From contig NZ_JAZDCH010000028.1 of the NCBI RefSeq assembly GCF_036311905.1, positions 1-64,000 of the forward strand: 64,000 nt of DNA, in the 5' to 3' direction. Every line of letters starts with the position of its first letter. Position 1 is the first letter of the stretch. Under the pieces are notes generated by a model, which was not told where the DNA came from, made no database searches, and saw only the letters and a program-made list of their open reading frames with translations. The translations under genes were made by a program, and so were the position numbers. Below are positions 25,053 to 33,338 of this stretch, piece by piece. This DNA is from Brachybacterium sp036311905. Its GTDB lineage: Bacteria; Actinomycetota; Actinomycetes; Actinomycetales; Dermabacteraceae.

Positions 25053-25838
25053 TCAGGCGATGCCGAGTCGCGCGAAGGCATTCCGGAAGATGGTCAGCCC
25101 CTCGAGCCCGGGAAGCTTCTGCACCCGCTTGTCGAGCTTGTCCAGTTCCCCGGACTGACCGGCGAAGAGGTGGCTCATGACGTGCTTGACCTCGGACTCG
25201 TCCATCATGCCGCTGCCCACGGGGCGCCACACCTTCGAGAGCACCAGGCGCACCAGGCGCTGCGCCCCCGTCGAGGCCTCGAGCTTCTCCCGCCCCTGCG
25301 TGGTGTAGAAGGCGACGTGACGCGTCTCCTGCTGGGCGATGCGCTGCAGCAGCGGGGAGAGCGCCGGGTGATCGGTGAGGGCGGAGAGCCGACGGTAGGC
25401 GGCGACCGCGGAGAGCTCGTTGGCGGCGCCCCACACCATGTGCACGGCCACGAAGTCGGTGCCCACGAGGTTGCTCAGCGCCGACTGCTTGAGCGGCTCG
25501 ATCGCGCCCTGCCAGCCGAGCTTGACCCGCTTGGCCTTCAGCTCGTCGTAGTCCACGACGATGCCGTGCCGGGCGAGGACCGCGGCGAGCGCCTCGCCGT
25601 GCCAGAACTCCTCGCGGTTCCACATGGTCATGAAGCCGCCGGCGGACTCCTCGCGGTGCGAGGGGGTCACCAGCAGGTCGCGCAGGAAGCACGAGGTATG
25701 GAACTCGACATCGCACATGTAGCGCAGGGAGCGGAGGGTCTGCGCGTCCAGCGGCTGGGAGTCGAAGGTGTCGAAGTCGAGGTCCTCGTACTTCACGGGG
25801 ACGGAGGTCTCGGCGAACTGGTCCAGGTCGAAGGCCAT
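25053..25838 (-). CDS. Ferritin-like di-iron protein
   Basis: A 261-residue all-helical protein with the complete ligand set of a carboxylate-bridged di-iron centre: E45, E77-x-x-H80 (REEFWHGEAL), E141 (ANELSAV) and E171-x-x-H174 (QQETRHVAFY). Families with this pattern include acyl-ACP desaturase-like and other oxygen-activating enzymes. The reaction cannot be told from sequence alone. The start at 25838 has GGAGAG upstream. It lies one base after the stop of a paralogue that has lost most ligands, and the two are surely co-transcribed. The C-terminal ~60 residues are more polar and lack motifs. Confidence 0.7.
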   Translation of the reverse strand: MAFDLDQFAETSVPVKYEDLDFDTFDSQPLDAQTLRSLRYMCDVEFHTSCFLRDLLVTPSHREESAGGFMTMWNREEFWHGEALAAVLARHGIVVDYDELKAKRVKLGWQGAIEPLKQSALSNLVGTDFVAVHMVWGAANELSAVAAYRRLSALTDHPALSPLLQRIAQQETRHVAFYTTQGREKLEASTGAQRLVRLVLSKVWRPVGSGMMDESEVKHVMSHLFAGQSGELDKLDKRVQKLPGLEGLTIFRNAFARLGIA

Positions 25839-25839
25839 G

Positions 25840-26781
25840 TCACTCTCCGGGTCGGGGCAGGTCGCGGAGCCGAGGATCCGGCAGGTCGGGGCCCGGCAGG
25901 AGACGGGTGATCTCCCGTCGGGCGGTGCGCAGGGCGGCGCGATCTCGGACATCGGCGCCGATCACGGCGACCGCGGCCGCGAGATCCCGGTCGACGATGC
26001 CGCCGCCGTCGAGCGGCGAGTCGAGGGAGAGCACGAGACGGGCCACGGCGGCCTCGCGCCGGGAGCGGAGCACGCGGGTGCGGGCCTCGGCGGTGAAGAA
26101 GGCGACGGACTCCTCGTGCCGGTCGGCGACGGTGGTGACGACGCGCAGCGCCTCGCCGCCGAGCCGGCGGGCGACGGCGCGCAGGGCCACCTGCAGCGAG
26201 GCCTCCTGGATCGCGAGCCGGGCCATGTGGCCGGCGGGCACCTCCTCGGCGGCCAGCGCCGTCCACAGCGGGCCGAGCAGCGGCTGCACCCGGTCCACGT
26301 GGATCCTGCGCAGCACGTGCAGCGGCCGACGGGAGTGGTGCTCCTCCGGGTCCGCGCCGGGGCGACCGCTCGCGGGGGCGCGTACGTCGGCCTCGAGCAG
26401 ATCGCGCAGCGCCCTCGCCTGCCAGAAGCGGTCGACCATCCAGGTGGCGAGGAAGGCGGTGATGCGGGCCTCACGGGCGGTCGCGGTCGCGAGCATCGCC
26501 CGCGACTCGGCGAGGGCGGAGGCCTCGAGGCGCTGCAGCACCCCGAGCGCGGTGCGCACCTCCGCCGGCAGGGCCGGGGCCGCGGCGATCGCCGCGGCGT
26601 CCACCGGGAGTCGCTCGGTGCCGCGGCGGGTGAAGGCATCGACGTCGAAACCGGTGCGCACCACCGGGACGATCGATGCATCGAGGTGGAGGTGGCCAGC
26701 GCGGATCTCGGGGGAGGAGTCGCCGAAGGGAGCCGCCTCCTGAGGGGGCCGGCCCGACCACAGGGTCGATCCGAGGGTCAC
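25840..26781 (-). CDS. Ligand-less paralogue of the adjacent ferritin-like protein
   Basis: A 313-residue protein clearly related to its downstream neighbour: WMVDRFWQARALRDLL aligns with WNREEFWHGEALAAVL, and ADRHEESVAFFTAEAR with QQETRHVAFYTTQGR. In that alignment both residues of the first ExxH become Arg and Gln (R118, Q121) and those of the second become His and Ser (H222, S225); only the equivalents of E45 and E141 may remain. It therefore should not bind a di-iron centre and is best seen as a pseudoenzyme partner or scaffold. GTG start at 26781 with GAAAGG 7 bases upstream; the ORF extends further but without support. Confidence 0.6.
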   Translation of the reverse strand: MTLGSTLWSGRPPQEAAPFGDSSPEIRAGHLHLDASIVPVVRTGFDVDAFTRRGTERLPVDAAAIAAAPALPAEVRTALGVLQRLEASALAESRAMLATATAREARITAFLATWMVDRFWQARALRDLLEADVRAPASGRPGADPEEHHSRRPLHVLRRIHVDRVQPLLGPLWTALAAEEVPAGHMARLAIQEASLQVALRAVARRLGGEALRVVTTVADRHEESVAFFTAEARTRVLRSRREAAVARLVLSLDSPLDGGGIVDRDLAAAVAVIGADVRDRAALRTARREITRLLPGPDLPDPRLRDLPRPGE

Positions 26782-26825
26782 TGCGCGCCTTTCACGGCCC
26801 GGGGGACGATGCCGGTGCCGCGCCC

Positions 26826-26831
26826 AGTGTA
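26826..26831 (-). promoter_or_regulatory. -10 box of the ferritin-like operon
   Basis: TACACT on the minus strand would start transcription near 26819, about 38 bases before the GTG at 26781. Confidence 0.4.
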
Positions 26832-26893
26832 CGGAGCCCGAGTCACCGGGAGCTGACAGGAATCCGGCCACCGGATGTCCAGCGGGTGCTTGG

Positions 26894-26899
26894 TAGGTT
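26894..26899 (+). promoter_or_regulatory. -10 box for a leaderless TPR-like mRNA
   Basis: TAGGTT followed by 7 bases and the GTG at 26907, the same architecture as at metF. Confidence 0.45.
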
Positions 26900-26906
26900 G
26901 CCCTTC

Positions 26907-28691
26907 GTGAATCTCTCGGACGCCGCCTCGCTCCCGGCAGGGGGCGGGGAGCGGGACGAGCCGCCGACGCTGGACGCGCTGCGCCTCGCGCTGCGGCCGC
27001 CGTCGCTGCCGCTGCCGAGCCCCGACGGGGTGCTCGGCGCGGCCTCGCGCGCCCACGACCTGCTGCACGCCGAGCGGCGCGAGGAGGCGGAGGCGCTGAT
27101 CGAGCGCTTCCGCCGGCGCTCGGCCCCGCCCGAGACCCGGCTCCTGCTCCTGCGGGTATCGCTGCGTGCGGCGCACCTCGCCGGCTCCGCGGAGCGCGCG
27201 CGGCAGGACGCCGCGGAGATCGTCTCCCTGCTGCGCCGCAGCGGCCGCCCCGCCCAGGCCGCGGCGACGGTCGAGGTGCTGCTCGAGCGGGGACCGGCCC
27301 GCACTGATGCCCGCTCCGCTCCTGCCACTGGCTCTGCCCCGGCGGCGGGGCGTCACCGCGGCGAGCGGGCCGAGATTCCCGCGCCGGTGCTCGCGGTGGT
27401 CCGCGGCCTCGAGCTGACCTCTCTCGCTCCGCAGGGCCTGCCGGAGGGCGGCGACCCCCGTCGTGCCCTCGCCCGCCTCCGCGCCGCCCTGCGCGCCCTG
27501 CCCGCGGCGCGCGATCAGCTGCTCGGCGATCCCGAGCCCGAGCTCCGCCTCCGCCTCGCGCAGACCCTCGCCGGCGCGGGCGACCACCGGGCCGCGACGA
27601 CCGAGGCGCTGGACCTGCTCGAGCTGCTCGAGGCGGGGCCGACGGGGGAAGAGCCCGGGGGTGCGGCCCCGGATCCGCTGCGGATCGTGCCCTCCGCGCA
27701 CGCCGTGCTCGCCCGCACCCTCGGCACCGAGCGCCCGCTGCTCGCCGCCGGGCACTCCCTCAGCGCGCTGCGGCTGATGGAGGAGGTCGACGACCCGCCG
27801 CTGCGCATCGGGCTGATCACCGACCTGCTGGTCGCCCTGATGGCGGCGGGCGCGACGGCGCAGGCCTCCTTCACGGCGGGACGCCTTGCCTCGCTGCAAC
27901 GGACCCTCCCCTCCGACGCCCTGCGCACCGGACCGCTGCTCGCGGTCGCGGCCCAGCGTGTGCAGGCAGAGCGCTACGACGCGGCGCGGGTGCCGCTCGA
28001 TCAGGCCCGCCGCATCGCCCGCGAGCGCCGCGACCACCGCGCCGCGCTCGAGGTGGCGCGGCTCGCGGCGAGCATCCACGAGCGCACCGGCGAGCATGCG
28101 GCATCCCTGCGGGAACTGCGGCGCCTCGCGTCCGAGGCGCGCTGGTTGGCCGACGACCTGGGCACCCCCGCCGCGGAGCGCGTCCCGCTGCTGGAGACGG
28201 AGCTGTCCGCCAACGCCCTCGCCCTGCGCCGCGCCCTCGACCTCGGCGATCTGACCCAGGTCGAGATCGCGGCCGCGGGCGTGCTGCGCCGCGCCCGGGA
28301 GGGCGGGGGCGGCCATCTGCTGCGCCCCGAGCTCCTCTGGGACCACGTGGTCGATGCCCGGGTGGGACTCTTCCTCGCCACCGGTCACGCCCTCGCGGAG
28401 ACCGGACCGGAGGGGGACGCCGCCGACGCCACCGCCTACGAGGAGCGCCGGCAGGAGGCGCTGCGGGCCCTGGACGCGATGCCGGCGGGGCACGACGCCC
28501 GGGCCCGGTACTGGGGCGCGTACCTCGAGGACCGTCACGCCCACCTGCTCGCCGAGCGCGGCGAGGCGGGGCGCGCCCGACGGGCGGCGCGGCGCGCCCG
28601 CGACGGCTGGGCGCATCTCGGGCGCGACGAGGACGTGGCCCGCCTCGAGCAGCTCCTCGCGGCCCTCGGCCCGGAGGACCCTGCCCACTGA
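26907..28691 (+). CDS. Large Arg/Ala-rich helical-repeat (TPR-like) protein
   Basis: A 594-residue, almost entirely helical, soluble protein rich in Ala, Arg, Leu and Glu. Many ~35-residue helix pairs are visible with the A-x-x-L-x-x-A spacing of tetratricopeptide repeats, for example QAAATVEVLLERG, LRLAQTLAGAGDHRAATTEALDLLE and AARVPLDQARRIARERRDHRAALEVARLA. No catalytic motif, signal peptide or membrane helix. Such proteins scaffold complexes or act as regulator effector domains, but there is no DNA-binding domain here. The GTG start is supported by a TAGGTT box 7 bases before it; longer starts lie beyond the predicted transcription start. Function unknown. Confidence 0.6.
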   Translation: MNLSDAASLPAGGGERDEPPTLDALRLALRPPSLPLPSPDGVLGAASRAHDLLHAERREEAEALIERFRRRSAPPETRLLLLRVSLRAAHLAGSAERARQDAAEIVSLLRRSGRPAQAAATVEVLLERGPARTDARSAPATGSAPAAGRHRGERAEIPAPVLAVVRGLELTSLAPQGLPEGGDPRRALARLRAALRALPAARDQLLGDPEPELRLRLAQTLAGAGDHRAATTEALDLLELLEAGPTGEEPGGAAPDPLRIVPSAHAVLARTLGTERPLLAAGHSLSALRLMEEVDDPPLRIGLITDLLVALMAAGATAQASFTAGRLASLQRTLPSDALRTGPLLAVAAQRVQAERYDAARVPLDQARRIARERRDHRAALEVARLAASIHERTGEHAASLRELRRLASEARWLADDLGTPAAERVPLLETELSANALALRRALDLGDLTQVEIAAAGVLRRAREGGGGHLLRPELLWDHVVDARVGLFLATGHALAETGPEGDAADATAYEERRQEALRALDAMPAGHDARARYWGAYLEDRHAHLLAERGEAGRARRAARRARDGWAHLGRDEDVARLEQLLAALGPEDPAH

Positions 28692-28700
28692 GCCCGACCC

Positions 28701-28731
28701 TTGACGTGGTGCCACGATGGCGTCACGATGG
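28701..28731 (+). promoter_or_regulatory. Promoter with 11-bp direct repeat before the RHH gene
   Basis: TTGACG (28701-28706) is 17 bases from CACGAT (28724-28729), a reasonable -35/-10 pair that would start at the ATG. CACGATGG occurs twice (28713-28720, 28724-28731), 11 bp apart, overlapping the -10. Ribbon-helix-helix proteins often repress their own promoters through such repeats. Confidence 0.45.
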
Positions 28732-28735
28732 GGTC

Positions 28736-29248
28736 ATGGAACTCCGCGCGCTCACCCGCACCGTCCAGGACCAGCTCACCGCGGCCGCCGCCGTCGGCGA
28801 CGAGCCCACTCGCCGCGCCGCCGAGCTGCTCGCCGTCTCCGTCGAGCCCGCGCTGCGGCTAGCCCTGCAGGACGCCCTCTCCCAGCTCGCCGGGGAGATC
28901 TCCGCGGAGATCGCCCCCGGCCGCGTGGACCTCGCCCTCCGCGGCGGCGAGCTCGACGTGCAAGTCCATGCCCCGGAGCCGCCGTCGGCCCCCGTGCCCC
29001 CCGTCCCGCCGGCCCCGCCCGTGCCCCCCGCGCCCCCGGAGACCGACGGCGCCACCGCCCGGGTCGCCTTCCGCCCGCCCCAGCACCTCAAGGACCGGCT
29101 CGAGCAGGCCGCCGCGGCGGAGGGGCTGAGCCTGAACACCTTCCTCGTGCGGGCCCTCACCGCCCATCTCGACGGAGGCGGCACCTCCGGCACGACCGGC
29201 CCGTCCGTCCCCCGCAGCCACGGCCGCACCAGCGGCTGGTTCCTCTGA
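28736..29248 (+). CDS. Ribbon-helix-helix (HicB-antitoxin-like) protein
   Basis: A 170-residue protein. The N-terminal ~85 residues are Ala/Leu/Glu-rich and beta/alpha mixed; a Pro-rich linker of about 25 residues follows (PVPPVPPAPP); then an Arc/CopG-type DNA-binding fold: ARVAFRPPQHLKDRLEQAAA, then EGLSLNTFLVRALTAHL. This is the architecture of HicB-family antitoxins, but no HicA toxin is present. The partner gene is instead a DUF4097 protein 40 bases downstream. I infer an autorepressor rather than a toxin-antitoxin module. The ATG at 28736 coincides with the predicted transcription start. Confidence 0.65.
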   Translation: MELRALTRTVQDQLTAAAAVGDEPTRRAAELLAVSVEPALRLALQDALSQLAGEISAEIAPGRVDLALRGGELDVQVHAPEPPSAPVPPVPPAPPVPPAPPETDGATARVAFRPPQHLKDRLEQAAAAEGLSLNTFLVRALTAHLDGGGTSGTTGPSVPRSHGRTSGWFL

Positions 29249-29288
29249 GCACCGCGCCCTCGTCGCCCCAGCAGATCGGACCCCCGCC

Positions 29289-30089
29289 ATGACCAGCCCC
29301 CTCGTCCATGAGTTCCCCGTCGACGGCCCGATCGACGTCACCGTCCAGAACCTCCGCGGCACCCTCGTCCTGCGCGCCGAGCACGGCACCGTCGCGCGGG
29401 TCGAGCTGACCCCGCACGGCGAGGCCGCCCGCGCCCTCGCCGAGCGGATGCGGATCCGCTGCGAGGACGGCCGGCTGCGCGTCGACGCCCCGGCCGACGA
29501 GGCCCGCAGCCTCGGCGGCGGTCTCAGCGGCCTGTTCCGCCCGGCCGGCGAGGACGGTGCCCCTCTCTCCGACCGGATCGCCGAGTCCGTGCGCTCGATG
29601 GTCCGCTCCGCCGAGGGGCTCACCGGCCAGCTCGACGTCACCGTCGTGGTCCCCGCCGGATCCCGCGCCGTGCTCGACGACGGCGCGGGCGAGATCGCGG
29701 TGCACGGGGTGCTCGGCCGCCTCGAGGCCCGCACCGGTGCGGGGGACATCCGCGTCGAGCGGGGCGCCGAGGAACGAACCCGGCTGAGCAGTGGCACCGG
29801 CGATCTGCAGGTGGGCGAGCTCGCGGGCGAGGCCTCCCTCAGCACCGGCGCGGGCGACGTCCGCGTGCGCCGCGCCGTCCAGGGCCGCCTCAACGCCCGC
29901 AGCGGCCTCGGCGACGTGGAGATCTCCGTCGCCCCCGGCACCGCGGCGCGGCTCGACCTCGCCACCGGCTTCGGGGAGCGGGACGTGCGCCTGACCCCCG
30001 TGGAGGGCGCGGGCGACGCCGAGCGCACCCTCGAGGTCGAGGCCCGCACCGGCAAGGGGGACGTGCGCGTGATGCGCGCCGAGGGGTGA
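29289..30089 (+). CDS. DUF4097 beta-strand-repeat protein
   Basis: A 266-residue soluble protein made of short beta repeats typical of DUF4097 adhesin-like solenoids: alternating phrases such as DDGAGEIAVHGVLGRLEARTGAGDIRV are approximated by the recurring AGDIRV, TGDLQVGEL, AGDVRVRRA, LGDVEISV and KGDVRVM. There is no signal peptide, so it acts inside the cell despite the family name. Function is unknown in general; in actinobacteria the family is often encoded next to an RHH/HicB-like regulator, as here. Its ATG lies 40 bases after that gene and shares its promoter. The middle (about residues 55-105) is polar and less repetitive. Confidence 0.7.
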   Translation: MTSPLVHEFPVDGPIDVTVQNLRGTLVLRAEHGTVARVELTPHGEAARALAERMRIRCEDGRLRVDAPADEARSLGGGLSGLFRPAGEDGAPLSDRIAESVRSMVRSAEGLTGQLDVTVVVPAGSRAVLDDGAGEIAVHGVLGRLEARTGAGDIRVERGAEERTRLSSGTGDLQVGELAGEASLSTGAGDVRVRRAVQGRLNARSGLGDVEISVAPGTAARLDLATGFGERDVRLTPVEGAGDAERTLEVEARTGKGDVRVMRAEG

Positions 30090-30129
30090 CCCCCGTACCG
30101 TGGAGGCAGCGGCCGGAAGGAGCCCCGCC

Positions 30130-30477
30130 ATGACCACGGACCCCGCCGAGAGCCTCGAGGACCCCGAGACCCACACCCATGACCCCCGCGCCCGGATCGG
30201 GGTGCGGGACAACGCCATGGCCAGCCGCTATGAGGCGATCCGTGAGGATCAGACCGTCGGCATCATGATCTACGAGCGGCGCCGCCGGCGGATCGAGCTG
30301 GTACACACCGTCACCGACCCCGCGCACCGCGGGGAGGGCGTCGCCTCCGTGCTGGTGCGGACCGCGCTCGCCGAGGCGCGCGCGGGCCGCCTGTCCGTCG
30401 TCGTGATCTGCCCCTTCGTGGAGAGCTGGCTGCAGCGTCACCCGGAGCAGGCCGCCGGGGTGGTCATCCCCGACTGA
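30130..30477 (+). CDS. Small GNAT-type N-acetyltransferase
   Basis: A 115-residue protein of the short YjdJ/COG2388 acetyltransferase group. The core shows YEAIREDQTVGIMIYER, ELVHTVTDPAHRGEGVASVLVRTAL (containing the acetyl-CoA-binding R-G-E-G-V-A turn) and a C-terminal VVVICPFVESWLQRHPE, the family hallmark. The substrate is unknown. The ATG has GGAAGGA upstream; a TACCGT box at about 30096 could serve as -10. It converges on the carbohydrate-binding lipoprotein gene. Confidence 0.75.
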   Translation: MTTDPAESLEDPETHTHDPRARIGVRDNAMASRYEAIREDQTVGIMIYERRRRRIELVHTVTDPAHRGEGVASVLVRTALAEARAGRLSVVVICPFVESWLQRHPEQAAGVVIPD

Positions 30478-30494
30478 CTGACCTGGCTGGTCAG
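30478..30494. terminator. Small hairpin between convergent genes
   Basis: CTGACC-TGGCT-GGTCAG, 6 bp, spans the gap between two stop codons. Weak by itself. Confidence 0.3.
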
Positions 30495-31768
30495 CCGCGG
30501 GGCCCGCCGCCCATCCCGCCGCCCATGCCGCCCGCGGACAGCTCCTCGGCGGAGGTGACCTCCGTACCGTTGGCGGTGAGGGTCGTGCCGTCGAGGGTCA
30601 CGTCCCCGTTCGCGTCCACGGCCGAGTCGCCGCCGTTGTCCGCGCTGGTGATCGTCACCTCGCCGCCGGTCAGCGAGATCGAGCCGTTCGAGTCGAGGCC
30701 GTCGAAATCGGCGTCGACGGTGACGGTGCCGCCGGTGATCGACAGCGACGAGCCGTCGTCCGCCTCGCGGCTCTGATCGACGCCGGCGCCGTTCCCATCC
30801 GTCGAGTCCGCGCTGTCCGCGGCGGTCGCGTTCAGGCCGTCGTCGGAGGCGGTGATGTCGAGCGTCCCGCCGCTGATCAGGATGTCCTGCGCCTCGACGC
30901 CCTCGACGGACTGCGCGATGGTGACCGCTCCGTCGAGGATCTCCACGGCCTGCTCCGCATCGATGCCATCGTCGCCGGCGTCGATCGTGAGGGTGCCCGC
31001 GGTGATCAGCACCCAGCCGCGGTCGGCGTCCTCGGCATTGTCGGACTTCACGGCGTCGCCGCCGCTGGTCAGGTCGAGGCTGCCGCCGGAGATGGTCACG
31101 TAGTCCTTGCCGCGCACCGCGTCGTCGACCGCGGTCACGGTCAGGTCCCCGGAGAGGATCGCGAGGCCGTCCGAGGACGAGATGCCGTCGTTGGTGCTGC
31201 CGGTGACGGTCAGCGCGCCCGGGCCGGCGATCGTGAGGTCCGAGGCGGAGGCGATCGCCGCGACGGGGGTCGAGTCATCGGTGACCTCGTATCCGGAGCC
31301 GTCGGCGACGCTGTTCGAGCTCCCCTCCTCGAGGTAGAGGGTGACCTCGTCGGCGCTGGTCACGGCGATACCGGGACCGGTGCTCGAGGTGATGGAGGCG
31401 CCGTCGAGGATGATCGTGACGGTCTCGTCGTCGCCGGCCGCGATGATCAGCTGGCCGTCGGTGAGCGTGCCCGAGACGCGGTAGACGCCGCCCTCGGTGA
31501 TCGTCACGGTCTCGTCGGACAGCGTGATCGTCTGCTCCTCGGAGGCGTCCCAGGTGAGGTCGTCCTCGTCGACATGGGTGTCGAGGCTCGTGAGGTCGGC
31601 AGCTGCGGTCGCGGTGGTCGTCCCGGTGGTCGAGGTCGTGCTGTCGGTGGTGCCGGTGACGGCGGTCGCGGCGCCGCAGGCGGCGAGGGCGAGGGTCGCC
31701 GCACCCGCAGCGAGGGCCGCGCTCAGGCGGCGCAGGGAACGGCGTCGGGGAGTGGCGGTGGAGGTCAT
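30491..31768 (-). CDS. Carbohydrate-binding-domain (Cthe_2159-like) lipoprotein
   Basis: A 425-residue lipoprotein. The signal peptide ends in the lipobox LALAACG (lipidated C31). After a Thr-rich tether the body is a parallel beta-helix-like run of short repeats: ITEGGVYRVSGTLTDGQLII, GVYR and DGI/DDGI patterns (NDGISSSDG, DDGIDAEQ, DDGLNATAAD, FDGLDSNG), matching the Cthe_2159/DUF4353 family first described as a cellulose- or polygalacturonate-binding protein. The C-terminus is Gly/Met-rich. AAAGGA precedes the ATG at 31768. It is the third gene of an operon with VTC-domain and DUF4956 proteins, a combination that recurs in many bacteria. Confidence 0.75.
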   Translation of the reverse strand: MTSTATPRRRSLRRLSAALAAGAATLALAACGAATAVTGTTDSTTSTTGTTTATAAADLTSLDTHVDEDDLTWDASEEQTITLSDETVTITEGGVYRVSGTLTDGQLIIAAGDDETVTIILDGASITSSTGPGIAVTSADEVTLYLEEGSSNSVADGSGYEVTDDSTPVAAIASASDLTIAGPGALTVTGSTNDGISSSDGLAILSGDLTVTAVDDAVRGKDYVTISGGSLDLTSGGDAVKSDNAEDADRGWVLITAGTLTIDAGDDGIDAEQAVEILDGAVTIAQSVEGVEAQDILISGGTLDITASDDGLNATAADSADSTDGNGAGVDQSREADDGSSLSITGGTVTVDADFDGLDSNGSISLTGGEVTITSADNGGDSAVDANGDVTLDGTTLTANGTEVTSAEELSAGGMGGGMGGGPRG

Positions 31769-31796
31769 GGCGGGGTCCTTTCGGGTGGGACGGATC

Positions 31797-32567
31797 TCAG
31801 GCGGCCGGGTGGAGCCGGCCGGTGGTGCGGTGCCAGCGGTTCGCGGGCAGTGCGGGGTCGAGCAGGGCGAGGCCGGTCGCGAACTTGGACAGGCGCTGAG
31901 GGCGGTGGCCGCGGCGCCACAGGGCGCGGTCGAGGCTCGAGGGGCGGGTGCCCGCCTTGGTCTCCACGACCACCTGGTCGGTGAGGTGGCGCGTCTGCCC
32001 CTCGGGGCCGGTCCACACGAGGTGCTCGTCGAGGGTGAGGCGCGCGTCCTCCGCCTCCAGCAGCACGGTCGCGCGGTCGTAGGTGGTGGTGAGCACGGGG
32101 CGCAGCGGGCCGACGGGGACCGGGCAGTCCGCTGCGGCGAGCAGGTGGCGCACCTCGTCGAGGGCAGGGCCGTCCAGCGGATCGGTGAGCGGGTCCGCAT
32201 CGTCCCGGCCGGGGTCGAGGGCGATCCGCACCTTGGCGGACTCGCCGCGGCCGGTGCGGGTCTTCACCTCGAGGAAGGACGCTCCGGAGTCCACGTAGAC
32301 CCGGCGGCGCACCTTCCAGCGGCGCCGCCGGCCGGTGGCCGCGGCCCGGTAGGAGGCGAGGTCGACGGTGTCGTAGTAGAGGGACAGGTAGGCCTGGCGG
32401 CGGCGGCCGTCGATCTCGAGGGCCCGCAGGGCGGCGGGGGAGGCGGCGAGCAGCTCCTCGACCTCCTCACGGGGCACGAGGTACTTGCGGTCGGTGCGGG
32501 TCAGGAGGGCGGCGCGCTCGGTGATCTCCTCGAGGAACACAGCGGGCAGGGCGTCGAGGGCGCTCAT
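31797..32567 (-). CDS. VTC-domain (polyphosphate-polymerase-like) protein
   Basis: A 256-residue cytoplasmic protein with the tunnel-lining basic and acidic residues of VTC domains: TDRKYLVPREEVEELL near the start, SLYYDTVDLASYR, RRRVYVDSGASFLEVKTRTGRGE, and the late VVVETKAG and SKFATGLALL. In yeast Vtc4 this fold makes polyphosphate from ATP; the bacterial role is unproven. Its start overlaps the upstream DUF4956 stop (ATGA at 32564-32567), so the membrane protein and the VTC domain are coupled, consistent with a polymer being made and moved across the membrane. Confidence 0.8.
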   Translation of the reverse strand: MSALDALPAVFLEEITERAALLTRTDRKYLVPREEVEELLAASPAALRALEIDGRRRQAYLSLYYDTVDLASYRAAATGRRRRWKVRRRVYVDSGASFLEVKTRTGRGESAKVRIALDPGRDDADPLTDPLDGPALDEVRHLLAAADCPVPVGPLRPVLTTTYDRATVLLEAEDARLTLDEHLVWTGPEGQTRHLTDQVVVETKAGTRPSSLDRALWRRGHRPQRLSKFATGLALLDPALPANRWHRTTGRLHPAA

Positions 32568-33202
32568 CGGCTCATCGCCTCCGCCGGGCTGCCCTGCACG
32601 GAGATCTCGGCCGCGGTGCGCACGATCGGGGCCGCCTCGAGCGGTGCGGTCCGGCGCCCCCGGCGGACCCGGTAGCGGACGTCGACCACGGTCGTGTCGG
32701 ACACGGTGTCCAGGCGCTGCACGCTGAGCGCGGTGACGTCGGCGGCGAGCATCTCCTCGAGATGGGCGCGGAGCGTCGGCTCGTCGGCGATCGCCCGGTC
32801 CACGACCACCACCTGACGGCGGTGGGCTCCCAGCAGCGCGGGGTGGTCGACGATCGCCATGGTCGCCACGATCAGAACCATGAAGCCGATCGCGAGGGCG
32901 CTCGGGGCGGTGGAGAGCCCGGCGACCAGGCCCAGGGCGAGCACCGCGAAGTAGTAGGCGATCTCGTGCTGGGCCAGCTCGTCCGAGCGCAGGCGGATGA
33001 TCGAGAGGACCCCGAAGAGGCCCAGGCCCAGGCCCGCGGAGACCGCGGAGCCGGCGAGCAGCGCGGCGACGGCGAGCACGCCCACGTTGATGCCGAGGAA
33101 GGCGACGACGAGGTCGCGGCGGCGGTGGCGCGGCCAGTACACGCCGAAGGTCAGGGCGAGGACGGCGGCGAGGTCGAGGGCGTACAGGAGATAGACGGAC
33201 AT
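32564..33202 (-). CDS. DUF4956 membrane protein
   Basis: A 212-residue protein with four hydrophobic helices in the first ~120 residues (LLYALDLAAVLALTFGVYW, VAFLGINVGVLAVAALLAG, GLGLGLFGVLSIIRLRSDEL and IGFMVLIVATMAIV), followed by a ~90-residue cytoplasmic tail. The FGVLSIIRLRSD loop is diagnostic for DUF4956. GAGGAG lies upstream of the ATG at 33202. First gene of the VTC operon; a CCTATG direct repeat at 11-bp spacing lies 50-70 bases upstream. Confidence 0.75.
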   Translation of the reverse strand: MSVYLLYALDLAAVLALTFGVYWPRHRRRDLVVAFLGINVGVLAVAALLAGSAVSAGLGLGLFGVLSIIRLRSDELAQHEIAYYFAVLALGLVAGLSTAPSALAIGFMVLIVATMAIVDHPALLGAHRRQVVVVDRAIADEPTLRAHLEEMLAADVTALSVQRLDTVSDTTVVDVRYRVRRGRRTAPLEAAPIVRTAAEISVQGSPAEAMSR

Positions 33203-33252
33203 GGGGTGCTCCTCGGGGGTGGGTGATGATGTGAGCAACCCTCCGGCCCGCA

Positions 33253-33269
33253 CCTATGCATCGCCTATG
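33253..33269. promoter_or_regulatory. 11-bp-spaced direct repeat upstream of the VTC operon
   Basis: CCTATG at 33253-33258 and again at 33264-33269. The 11-bp phase is that of OmpR-family binding sites. On the minus strand it reads CATAGG and lies about 51-67 bases before the DUF4956 start. Confidence 0.35.
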
Positions 33270-33326
33270 TCCGTCCTGTCGTCGATGTATGTGAGGTGAA
33301 CGGCAGGTGATGCCCGGGAGAGGGGC

Positions 33327-33332
33327 TAGCCT
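33327..33332 (+). promoter_or_regulatory. -10 box of the DinB-family gene
   Basis: TAGCCT, then 6 bases, then ATG at 33339; leaderless architecture. Confidence 0.45.
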
Positions 33333-33338
33333 GCGGGG

